Shown: piece after piece, positions 6,764-11,301 of the stretch
Numbering within the stretch: the stretch's first letter is position 1
Layout: each line of letters starts with the position of its first letter
Assembly (NCBI GenBank): GCA_964415605.1
Contig: CAYQBA010000152.1
Span: 1-11,355, forward strand
DNA from: UCB3 sp964415605
GTDB taxonomy: Bacteria; Chloroflexota; Anaerolineae; Epilineales; Epilineaceae
Direction of reading: 5' to 3'
DNA: 11,355 nucleotides
Made by a program: the position numbers and the translations under genes
Notes under the pieces: model-generated
The model's input: only the letters and a program-made list of their open reading frames with translations
Told to the model about the DNA's origin: nothing
The model's database searches: none

Positions 6764-7168
6764 ATGGCAAAGTTGGTGCAGGCGGTCGCGCGGTACGGCC
6801 CCCGGGTGGTGAGCCCCCGGGCGGTTCGCGATGGCGAGCTGTACGAGTGGCTCGCCGGGCGCACGGGGCTCAACCGGTCGCAGGTGGCGGCGGTGCTCTA
6901 CGAGCTGAGCGCCGCGATCTCGTTCTTCAACCGCGCGGGGATGGTCCTGCGACTGGTTGGGGTGGGGACGTTCAAGCCGGGGGTGCGCGGCTCGGGGCGC
7001 ATGCGGATCCGCTACGCGATGGCGCCGGAGCTGCGCCGCGAGATGAACGCGACGGGCGCGTTCTCGGGCGAGATCGCCAACCGGGAGCACATCGGCGTGG
7101 ACGCGGCGGGCTACAAGGCGATCTGGGACGCGGAGTTCCCGGACGACCCGCTGGACCTGCCGACGTGA
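6764..7168 (+). CDS. Small HU-like DNA-binding protein (putative)
   Basis: The product has 134 residues. After a short basic leader (MAKLVQAVARYG), helical segments at about 24-58 (GELYEWLAGRTGLNRSQVAA and following) are followed by a beta-type stretch with VGVGTFKPGVRGSG (about 65-78) and a basic arm-like RMRIRYAMAPELRREMN (79-95). The helix-helix then G-x-GTF-x-P order is that of HU/IHF-fold nucleoid proteins, but the match is by pattern only and the last 40 residues (ending EFPDDPLDLPT) are not part of classical HU. The ATG at 6764 is chosen because AAGGAG (6751-6756) precedes it by 7 nt; an in-frame ATG at 6680 has no site. It is probably a single-gene transcript ended by the hairpin at 7262-7287. 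Alternative: an uncharacterised family with a helix-turn-helix. Confidence 0.55.
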   Translation: MAKLVQAVARYGPRVVSPRAVRDGELYEWLAGRTGLNRSQVAAVLYELSAAISFFNRAGMVLRLVGVGTFKPGVRGSGRMRIRYAMAPELRREMNATGAFSGEIANREHIGVDAAGYKAIWDAEFPDDPLDLPT

Positions 7169-7261
7169 GCCGGGGCGCCGGCCGGATGGGCTGACGCCGG
7201 CGCGGCCCCGGGCGCGGGGTCGGGCGCGGCGTCGGACAACTGAGTTGCAGGCGATGCGGAG

Positions 7262-7290
7262 CGGGGCGGTTCTTCGGGGCCGCCCCGTTC
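7262..7290 (+). terminator. Strong hairpin with cUUCGg tetraloop after the HU-like gene
   Basis: CGGGGCGGTTC (7262-7272) pairs over 11 positions (two G-T pairs) with GGGCCGCCCCG (7277-7287). It closes on TTCG, giving the extra-stable C(UUCG)G loop. Only a short TTC follows, so the T-run is minimal. The position, 93 bases after the stop, fits a terminator. Confidence 0.7.
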
Positions 7291-7330
7291 GTGCGTCCGG
7301 CGGTGGTCTGCGGGCGGCTGGGCGGGCGAA

Positions 7331-7463
7331 GGCAAGGCAAGGATCGGGTCGGGGATCAGCAAGGAAACGGGTCGCGCAAAGCAAGAAGTCGGGGGGAGCA
7401 AGGCAAGGATGTCGACCGCGATGGGCAAGGATTTGGGGGGCGCAAGACAAGGAAGTCGGGGGC
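7331..7463. repeat. Degenerate 66-bp direct duplication with about 22-bp sub-period
   Basis: GCAAGGCAAGGAT occurs at 7332-7344 and again at 7398-7410, and AAGTCGGGGG at 7386-7395 and 7453-7462, so a unit of 66-67 bases is duplicated. Inside each copy, GCAAGGA-like starts followed by G-runs recur about every 20-25 bases, giving roughly six imperfect sub-units. All are strongly G/A-rich on the plus strand. No protein is evident on either strand. Confidence 0.7.
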
Positions 7464-7646
7464 GATGGCGGGCGACTTGGTCGATGTCCCCCTCTAATGG
7501 TTGCTCAGAGCCGGTTCACCCCTCCGGTCGCGCGGGGACCACGGTCATCGGATGGTCGGGCACATGAATGGGCCGACCGCACGTTGGCCCCGACATCGCA
7601 ATCACCAGCGGCAGGTTAGAGCCGTGGCGCACTGCGCTGTTCGCGG
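7464..7646. other. Intergenic region before the toxin-antitoxin cluster
   Basis: No gene is supported. One short inverted repeat is visible, GGTCGG (7554-7559) with CCGACC (7573-7578). Base composition becomes less G-rich here, so this may be the edge of an accessory insertion. No tRNA, att-like duplication or clear promoter was found. Confidence 0.5.
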
Positions 7647-8000
7647 GTGATCGTTCCAAGTCACGCTGAACCAGCACACCAGATCATCGCCGCTTCCGAG
7701 GCGCGCCATAACTTCAGCCAGCTCCTGAACCAGGTCTTCCGTCGGGAGAAACGGGTCGTGATTGAGAAGAACGGCGTGCCCGTTGCCGCCCTCGTCTCGG
7801 CTGACGACCTTGAGGTTCTGCGGCACCTGGAGGAACAGCGACGGGAGGACTTCGCCGTCATCGACCGCATCCACGAGGCCTTCAGTGGCGTGCCGGCCGA
7901 CGAGATCGAGCGGGAGATCGCCCGCGCCGTCTCCGAAGTGCGGGCCAAGAAGCGACGTCAGCTCCCTCCTCCTGACGCTGTCACTGAGCATGGTGTATAG
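7647..8000 (+). CDS. Phd/YefM-family antitoxin
   Basis: Antitoxins of this type bind their own operator and neutralise a toxin. The product has 117 residues. The core IIAASEARHNFSQLLNQVF (about 13-31) and RVVIEKNGVPVAALVSADDLEVL (about 36-58) is the Phd/YefM DNA-binding and dimerisation fold. The C-terminal stretch, with FAVIDRIHEAFSGVPADEIE (about 69-88) and REIARAVSEVRAKKR (about 89-103), is the toxin-wrapping tail type. The only usable start is the GTG at 7647, with a weak ribosome site. No toxin gene follows immediately: the next 69 bases are a promoter region, and the next gene is another antitoxin-like protein. It may therefore be an orphan, or a second antitoxin for the PIN toxin at 8387-8815. 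Composition is less GC-extreme than in the genes to the left, which suggests transfer. Confidence 0.85.
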   Translation: MIVPSHAEPAHQIIAASEARHNFSQLLNQVFRREKRVVIEKNGVPVAALVSADDLEVLRHLEEQRREDFAVIDRIHEAFSGVPADEIEREIARAVSEVRAKKRRQLPPPDAVTEHGV

Positions 8001-8032
8001 TCGTCTTCAGTTGCCTCCAGTCGTTCACAGAC

Positions 8033-8061
8033 TTGACAGGACCGGCTATGTCTGCTATTAT
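8033..8061 (+). promoter_or_regulatory. Near-consensus promoter of the excisionase-type antitoxin/PIN operon
   Basis: TTGACA (8033-8038, perfect -35), 17 bases, then TATTAT (8056-8061, 5 of 6), preceded by TG at the extended -10 position (TGCTATTAT). Transcription would start around 8068-8069, one or two bases before the ATG at 8070, so the mRNA would be leaderless or nearly so. Three GCTAT copies (8045-8049, 8054-8058, 8067-8071) overlap the promoter and start and are candidate operator half-sites for autoregulation. Confidence 0.8.
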
Positions 8062-8069
8062 TGTTAGCT

Positions 8070-8387
8070 ATGAATCAAACCGCTTTGCGTGACGTCATGA
8101 CGCCAGAGCAGGTTGCCGACTACCTGCAAGTGGCCACAGAGACCGTGTACCGCCTCATCCGACAGCGGAAGCTTGCCGCAACCCGAATCGGGCGCGCCTA
8201 CCGCATCCCGCGAGAGGATGTCGAGAGCTACATGGCGACTAACAGCACAAGGGAGGAGGTGCGCAGCCTCCTGTTCCGCCGCGTCCTGGAGATCGCCAAG
8301 CGATCACCGCGGGATCTCGATGGCGACTCGCTGCTTGAGACATTGGAAGCCGAGGACGATCTCCGGTCCGGCAAGCTCCGCAACTGA
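8070..8387 (+). CDS. Excisionase-type helix-turn-helix antitoxin
   Basis: The product has 105 residues. Residues about 10-55 form a MerR/excisionase-type winged helix-turn-helix: MTPEQVADYLQVATETVYRL, then IRQRKLAATRIGRAYRIPREDVESYM. The C-terminal half, about 63-105 (REEVRSLLFRRVLEIAKRSP then DLDGDSLLETLEAEDD), is a charged tail likely to contact the toxin. Such proteins commonly precede PIN toxins. The stop overlaps the toxin ATG (TGATG, 1 base shared), a strong sign of coupled translation. The ATG at 8070 has no clear Shine-Dalgarno sequence but sits at the predicted transcription start, consistent with leaderless translation. It probably represses its own promoter. Confidence 0.82.
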   Translation: MNQTALRDVMTPEQVADYLQVATETVYRLIRQRKLAATRIGRAYRIPREDVESYMATNSTREEVRSLLFRRVLEIAKRSPRDLDGDSLLETLEAEDDLRSGKLRN

Positions 8388-8815
8388 TGCTGGCCGTTGT
8401 TATTGACGTCAACGTTGTCGTCTCCGCCGTCATGTCCCCGTTGGGCGCACCGCGGCGGGTGCTTGAGGCATGGCACGCAGGCCTGATTGAGGCGCTCACC
8501 TCCACCGGCATCATAGATGAGGTCGCCGCCAAGCTCCTTGATCCGGCAATCGGCGGCAGATTAGGCGTTACGGTAGCAGAGGTCGAAACGGTCGTGTTGC
8601 TCTTGCAGACCGAGGCCCGACTCATTTCGCCCGTGTCAGAGCCGCCGGTGACGGGCGATCCAGAGCACGACCACGTCCTTGCCGTGGTCGTTGCAGGCCA
8701 CGCCGACTACTTGGTAACCGGCGACAAGAAGCTGCTGCAACTTGGGCACCACGGCTCAGCGACGATCATCAGCCCACGAAACTTCCTCGCCGTTCTCTCC
8801 GCGCCTTCCAGCTAA
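8387..8815 (+). CDS. PIN-domain toxin (putative type II TA ribonuclease)
   Basis: PIN toxins are Mg2+/Mn2+-dependent RNases that cut cellular RNA unless bound by their antitoxin. The product has 142 residues, normal for the family. The acidic centre is visible: D7 in VVIDVNVVVSAV, E45 in IIDEVAAKLL, D95 in TGDPEHDHVLAVVVAGHADY, and D113 in YLVTGDKKLLQLG. The closing IISPRNFLAVL is typical of the group often labelled as putative TA toxin component, PIN family. The start overlaps the antitoxin stop by one base. All four acidic residues are present, so the enzyme looks active. It ends 62 bases before the IS3 element. Confidence 0.88.
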   Translation: MLAVVIDVNVVVSAVMSPLGAPRRVLEAWHAGLIEALTSTGIIDEVAAKLLDPAIGGRLGVTVAEVETVVLLLQTEARLISPVSEPPVTGDPEHDHVLAVVVAGHADYLVTGDKKLLQLGHHGSATIISPRNFLAVLSAPSS

Positions 8816-8877
8816 CACACGCGCGCTCCTCGTTGGCAATTCGCTTAACGACAGTTAGAAATGCCCATCTGAGATAC

Positions 8878-8905
8878 TGAGCCTGCCCCCAATCGTTGGA
8901 CAGGT
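8878..8905 (+). repeat. Left terminal inverted repeat of the IS3 element
   Basis: It starts TGAGCCTGCCCCCAA and ends TGGACAGGT. It matches the complement of 10251-10278 except at position 6 and a four-base block at positions 16-19. Confidence 0.9.
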
Positions 8906-8943
8906 ACGAGCGGGAAATAAGATGGTGGCCGTTGTTGCATATC

Positions 8944-9061
8944 CGGGAGCGGCAGCTCCCGCTCTCAGTAGCATAGCCGGAGCGAGGACGCGGTCAAGGA
9001 CGCGGCGCGCGCCGTTCGCGCCGCGCCGCGTAGCGGTCGGGGCGCAGCGGAGATCCTTGAC
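8944..9061 (-). repeat. Structured element A in the IS3 tail (possible ncRNA or promoter element)
   Basis: Parts, in plus order: hairpin CGGGAGC/GCTCCCG with loop GGCA (8944-8961); GTAGCAT (8968-8974); outer stem GTCAAGGA (8993-9000) with TCCTTGAC (9054-9061); inner stem CGCGGCGCG/CGCGCCGCG (9001-9009 and 9017-9025) with loop ending GCCGTT; a mini-hairpin CCGC-GTA-GCGG (9026-9036); GGCGCAGCGGA (9041-9051). Reading leftward, a promoter-like TTGACC-N16-TATGCT (8997-8970) lies in it, followed by the first hairpin. The same order occurs in element B (10733-10838). The function is unknown; the type assigned here is a repeat because of the two copies. Confidence 0.6.
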
Positions 9062-9078
9062 GGCGCCCGCAGCGGAGG

Positions 9079-9892
9079 CTACAGAGCATGGGCTTGGGGA
9101 ATGCCGAAGGCGAGGTGAACCTCGGCCGGCGTGCGGTAGTCCAGGGCCTGGTGTGGGCGGTCGGTGTTGTAGAACCGGAAGTATCGATCCAAGCCAGCCC
9201 TGGCGTCGGCGGGCGTGCGGTAGTCCTTGAGGTACACCTCCTCGTACTTGACGGAGCGCCAGAGGCGCTCGGTGAGCACGTTGTCCAGCGCTCGTCCGCG
9301 ACCGTCCATGCTGATCTTGACGCCGGCGGCCAACAGGCGGTCGGTGAACGCAGTGCTGGTGAACTGCGCCCCTTGATCGGTGCTCCCAGATCTCGGGTCG
9401 CGCGGCGGCAAGCGCCCACTCCAGTGTTGACAGGCAGAATGCGACGTCGATCGTCACCGACAGCTCCCAGGCAAGGACATAGCGCGAATACCAGTCCATG
9501 ATCGCCACCAGATACAGCCAGCCGCCAGCCAAGCGGATGTAGGTGATGTCGGTCGACCACACCTGGTTCGGGCGATCGATGGTCAGCCCCCTCAGCAAAT
9601 TCGGGTAGACCCGGTGTCCGGGAGCGGCCTTGGAGGTGTTGGGTGCCGGGTAGATCGCCGCCAGTCCCATCTGCCGCATCAAGCGCGCCACGCGCTTGCG
9701 GTTGACGCCTTCCCCCTGTCGCCGCAGCCAGTGGGTCATCTTCGGCGCCCCGAAGAACGGGGTCCGGGTGTACTGCTCGTCGATCAGCCGCATCAGACGC
9801 AGGTTGAGATCGCTGTCCCCCACCGGCCGATAGTAGTAGCTCGAGCGAGGCACGCCGGCGACCATGTATTGCCGGGCGACCGACAGCGTCAC
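9079..9892 (-). pseudogene. IS3 transposase orfB, frameshifted
   Basis: This is the catalytic half of an IS3 (rve, DDE) transposase. The N-terminal part, from the GTG at 9892, reads to EIW at 9388-9386 and contains RSSYYYRP, the RRQGEGVNRKRVARLMRQMG helix region and VWSTDITYI (first Asp). The remainder lies in another frame from AGC at 9384: STDQGAQFTS (second Asp), DNVLTERLWRSVKYEEVY (Glu) and FYNTDRPHQALDY. One extra G in the GGG at 9387-9385 separates the first catalytic Asp from the other two. Corrected, the product would be about 270 residues, normal for orfB. In the same frame, similarity extends upstream of 9892 (SAEERRAWIDPKD) toward orfA. As it stands no full enzyme is made, unless this is an assembly or sequencing error. 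Confidence 0.85.
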
Positions 9893-9923
9893 GTCCTTGG
9901 GATCGATCCATGCCCGCCGCTCC

Positions 9924-10214
9924 TCAGCCGACCGTCCGAGAGACTTTTTTTAGCCAGTCCAACTCGACCTTGAGCTGGCCGATTTTCTGGTACAGCGGCG
10001 CCGTCGCCACCTCGAGGTCCGCTTCGCCGCGGCTCGCCGGCCTGCTGAACAGCTCCGGCAGCCGCGCCAGAGCCTGCTTCTTCCACTCCGCGATCTGCGT
10101 CGGGTGCACCCCGTACTGGCTCGCGATCTCGTTCCTCGTCCGCTGCCCCTTGATCGCCTCCAGCGCGACCCGCGCCTTCTCCTCGGCGCTGAACCGCCGT
10201 CGTGGCTTCGTCAT
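9924..10214 (-). CDS. IS3 transposase orfA (helix-turn-helix, leucine-zipper part)
   Basis: The product has 96 residues. RRRFSAEEKARVALEAIKGQ and NEIASQYGVHPTQIAEWKKQ (about 5-47) form the HTH_Tnp_1 helix-turn-helix. A coiled coil follows at about 60-90 and ends in IGQLKVELDWLKK, the usual junction to orfB. AGGAGG at 10224-10219 lies four bases before the ATG. The A7 run near its end (9951-9945) is the expected frameshift position, but a -1 slip here leads to a stop after about 18 codons, while orfB lies in the +1 frame. The protein itself looks intact. Confidence 0.9.
   Translation of the reverse strand: MTKPRRRFSAEEKARVALEAIKGQRTRNEIASQYGVHPTQIAEWKKQALARLPELFSRPASRGEADLEVATAPLYQKIGQLKVELDWLKKVSRTVG
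9945..9951 (-). other. A7 slippery run at the orfA-orfB junction
   Basis: The zero frame reads CTA AAA AAA GTC. IS3 elements normally slip -1 at such a run. Here only loss of one A (or a +1 shift) joins orfA to the orfB frame (KKSLGRSAEERRAWIDP). Eight A residues would restore the usual -1 arrangement. Confidence 0.75.
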
Positions 10215-10250
10215 CGGTCCTCCTGGTTCGTGGCCCGCTCTATCTTAGCC

Positions 10251-10278
10251 ACCTGTCCAGGTTTTGGGGGCAAGCTCA
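10251..10278 (-). repeat. Right terminal inverted repeat of the IS3 element (orfA side)
   Basis: Reading leftward it starts TGAGCTTGCCCCCAA and ends CTGGACAGGT, the partner of 8878-8905. Its first 12 bases equal the tip of the second IS3-like element at 11302. Confidence 0.9.
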
Positions 10279-10467
10279 GGGAGGATCGAGGGTGAACAGT
10301 CCCATCGAGATCGTCGCTTCCCATTGGGCATCCAGCATCTCGCGGTTTTCATTCACCCATTCCTCGCCACGCTCCGCAACCAAGCCCTCGTCGAGGAGGC
10401 GGCGCTGCTCCTGGAGCCGCTCCCACTCCTCATCGGTGAAGGTGTACTGCGCAACCTTGGGGGTCAT
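10276..10467 (-). pseudogene. Small unknown gene cut at its 3' end by the IS3 tip
   Basis: The open frame of 63 codons starts at the ATG at 10467 (MTPKVAQYTFTDEEWERLQ) and is rich in Glu, Asp and Trp. Its stop codon TGA is exactly the first three bases of the IS3 right tip, so the real C-terminus was probably lost on insertion. The start overlaps the stop of the upstream fragment (ATGA, 4 bp), which shows that the two were once an operon, as in many toxin-antitoxin or small regulatory pairs. I do not recognise the family. Confidence 0.5.
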
Positions 10468-10569
10468 TGGTCGTCCCGTAGTGGCCTGCCGGCCCGATGT
10501 CTATGGCGAACCGTCATTCTGTCGCCGTCGATCCACTCCATGTCCACGTAGTCCGGATTGGGTGCATTC
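10464..10569 (-). pseudogene. C-terminal remnant of an unknown gene, cut by the IS21-like end
   Basis: The frame upstream of and overlapping the small gene reads NPDYVDMEWIDGDRMTV and ends RPLRDDQ with TGA at 10466-10464. It meets a TAG only at 10574-10572, inside the IS21-like terminus, so the gene's front part was removed there. About 35 codons remain. The family is not recognisable. The ATGA overlap with the next gene supports it having been real coding sequence. Confidence 0.4.
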
Positions 10570-10574
10570 TGCTA

Positions 10575-10620
10575 GCGATCATCGAAAAGTACCCCCTGCG
10601 ATCACCGAAAAGTACCCCCT
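10575..10620. repeat. Two tandem 23-bp repeats at the IS21-like terminus
   Basis: The copies at 10575-10597 and 10598-10620 are identical except for one base (GATCATCG versus GATCACCG), each containing CGAAAAGTACCCCCT. IS21 elements carry such repeated transposase-binding sites at their ends. Confidence 0.9.
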
Positions 10621-10678
10621 CCGGAACGGGTTGGATGACGTAGTGACGTTTCACAAGGGAAGGTTGGCCGTAGGAAGT

Positions 10679-10717
10679 GTCGGATTGAGGATTACGGTAG
10701 GGCACCTCGATTCCGAC
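10679..10717. repeat. 12-bp imperfect inverted repeat in the IS21-like tail
   Basis: GTCGGATTGAGG (10679-10690) pairs with CCTCGATTCCGAC (10705-10717) with one bulge and one G-T type mismatch, around a 14-base loop. It could be a hairpin in RNA of either strand. Its role is unknown. Confidence 0.55.
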
Positions 10718-10732
10718 CGCTCAGGCAGGCGA

Positions 10733-10838
10733 CCGGGCTGCGCCCGGCGCCGTTCCAGGTAGCATTGCACGGCGCGCAGCCGGGGTCAAGGGCGGGCCTG
10801 GCGGCCGTTTGCCAGGCCCGGCGCAGCGGACCCTTGAC
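10733..10838 (-). repeat. Structured element B in the IS21-like tail (possible ncRNA or promoter element)
   Basis: Parts, in plus order: hairpin CCGGGC/GCCCGG with loop TGC (10733-10747); GTAGCAT (10759-10765); outer stem GTCAAGGG (10785-10792) with CCCTTGAC (10831-10838); inner perfect 10-bp stem CGGGCCTGGC/GCCAGGCCCG (10793-10802 and 10811-10820) with loop containing GCCGTT; GGCGCAGCGGA (10820-10830). Reading leftward, TTGACC-N17-AATGCT (10789-10761) is promoter-like. The order and the unpaired blocks match element A, while the inner stems differ in sequence. Confidence 0.6.
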
Positions 10839-10844
10839 GTGCAT

Positions 10845-10889
10845 ATTCCGGCGATGTCGATGGCGAATTCCGGAGCATGGCGATGGCGA
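10845..10889. repeat. Two near-identical 22-23 bp direct repeats behind istB
   Basis: ATTCCGG...CGATGGCGA occurs at 10845-10866 and 10867-10889, differing at a few central bases. They lie between the istB stop and element B and may be a second group of transposase-binding repeats. Confidence 0.65.
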
Positions 10890-10917
10890 GGCGCACGGGG
10901 CGCTGGGCGAGGGTAGG

Positions 10918-11301
10918 TTAGCCCGATGCCATCGGCATGGTCAAGGGGGAACGGGTCATGCGCATGGAATCTCCTGTGAGTTGAAGCCGGTGGGCGTTGT
11001 GGACGAGACGATCGAGGATGGCGTCGGCCAGGGTGGGGTCGGCGAGGCGGGGATGCCAGGCGTCGACGGGAAGCTGGGAGGCGACGAGGGTGGCGCGCTG
11101 ACCGTAGCGATCGTCGAGGATTTCCAGGACGTCGCGGGCCTGGGCGACGGTGAGAGGATCGCGGAGCCAGTCGTCGAGAATGAGGAGCTGGACGCGCCGG
11201 AGCGCGTCCAGGAGCTTGGGATAGGAGCCGTCGGCGTGGGCCAGGGTGGTGGCGTAGAGCAGGCGACCGAGGCGCTCGTAGCGGACGGTGAAGCCGTGGC
11301 G
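10918..11301 (-). pseudogene. istB: istB, IS21 transposition helper ATPase, 5'-truncated
   Basis: IstB is an AAA+ ATPase that delivers target DNA to the IstA transposase. Only the last 127 codons remain, with TAA at 10920-10918. Visible are HGFTVRYERLGRLLYATTLA, ADGSYPKLLDAL, Walker B LLILDDW, EILDDRYGQRATLVASQLPV and DPTLADAILDRLVHNAHRLQ followed by LTGDSMR, the standard IstB C-terminal half. The N-terminal half with Walker A is gone. The frame continues into the neighbouring element without homology, and the junction is between codons TCA (element tip) and CGC at 11301. The product is certainly non-functional. Confidence 0.88.

Larger units (their letters stand above)
8878..10278 (-). mobile_element. 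IS3-family insertion sequence, 1401 bp, degenerate
   Basis: It is bounded by 28-bp terminal inverted repeats that match at 23 of 28 positions and begin TGAGC...GCTCA, with the TG...CA tips of the family. It contains orfA and orfB on the minus strand. orfB is interrupted, and orfA and orfB are not in the usual -1 relation. No 3-5 bp target duplication is visible (left flank ends GATAC, right flank begins GGGAG). A 173-base non-coding tail lies between the orfB stop and the left tip, holding structured element A. It is probably immobile on its own. Confidence 0.9.
10570..11301 (-). mobile_element. IS21-family element, 3' part only
   Basis: The minus-strand istB fragment, followed by a non-coding tail and 23-bp tandem terminal repeats ending in CA at about 10570, has the layout of an IS21 3' end. 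The istA half and the rest of istB are missing from the window because another element begins at 11302. The exact tip is inferred from the repeats and the TG/CA rule. Confidence 0.7.

Noticed and set aside
7501..7580. Possible tRNA-like sequence with GGTTC and a short stem
   Set aside because: No cloverleaf could be built: there is no acceptor stem pairing and no convincing T-arm or anticodon arm.
8816..8877. Possible terminator after the PIN toxin
   Set aside because: No stem longer than a few bases and no T-run. I see nothing definable in these 62 bases.
8785..9061. Elements A and B as integron attC sites
   Set aside because: They are hairpin-like, but they lack the RYYYAAC/GTTRRRY core sites, and there is no integrase or gene cassette order nearby.
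10575..10620. Two direct repeats as a minimal CRISPR array
   Set aside because: The copies touch with no spacer between them, and the position at an IS21-like end explains them better.
10514..10705. 63-codon minus-strand open frame over the IS21-like terminal repeats
   Set aside because: It would be coded by the transposase-binding repeats themselves and is out of frame with the credible gene remnant below it. It has no homology I recognise.
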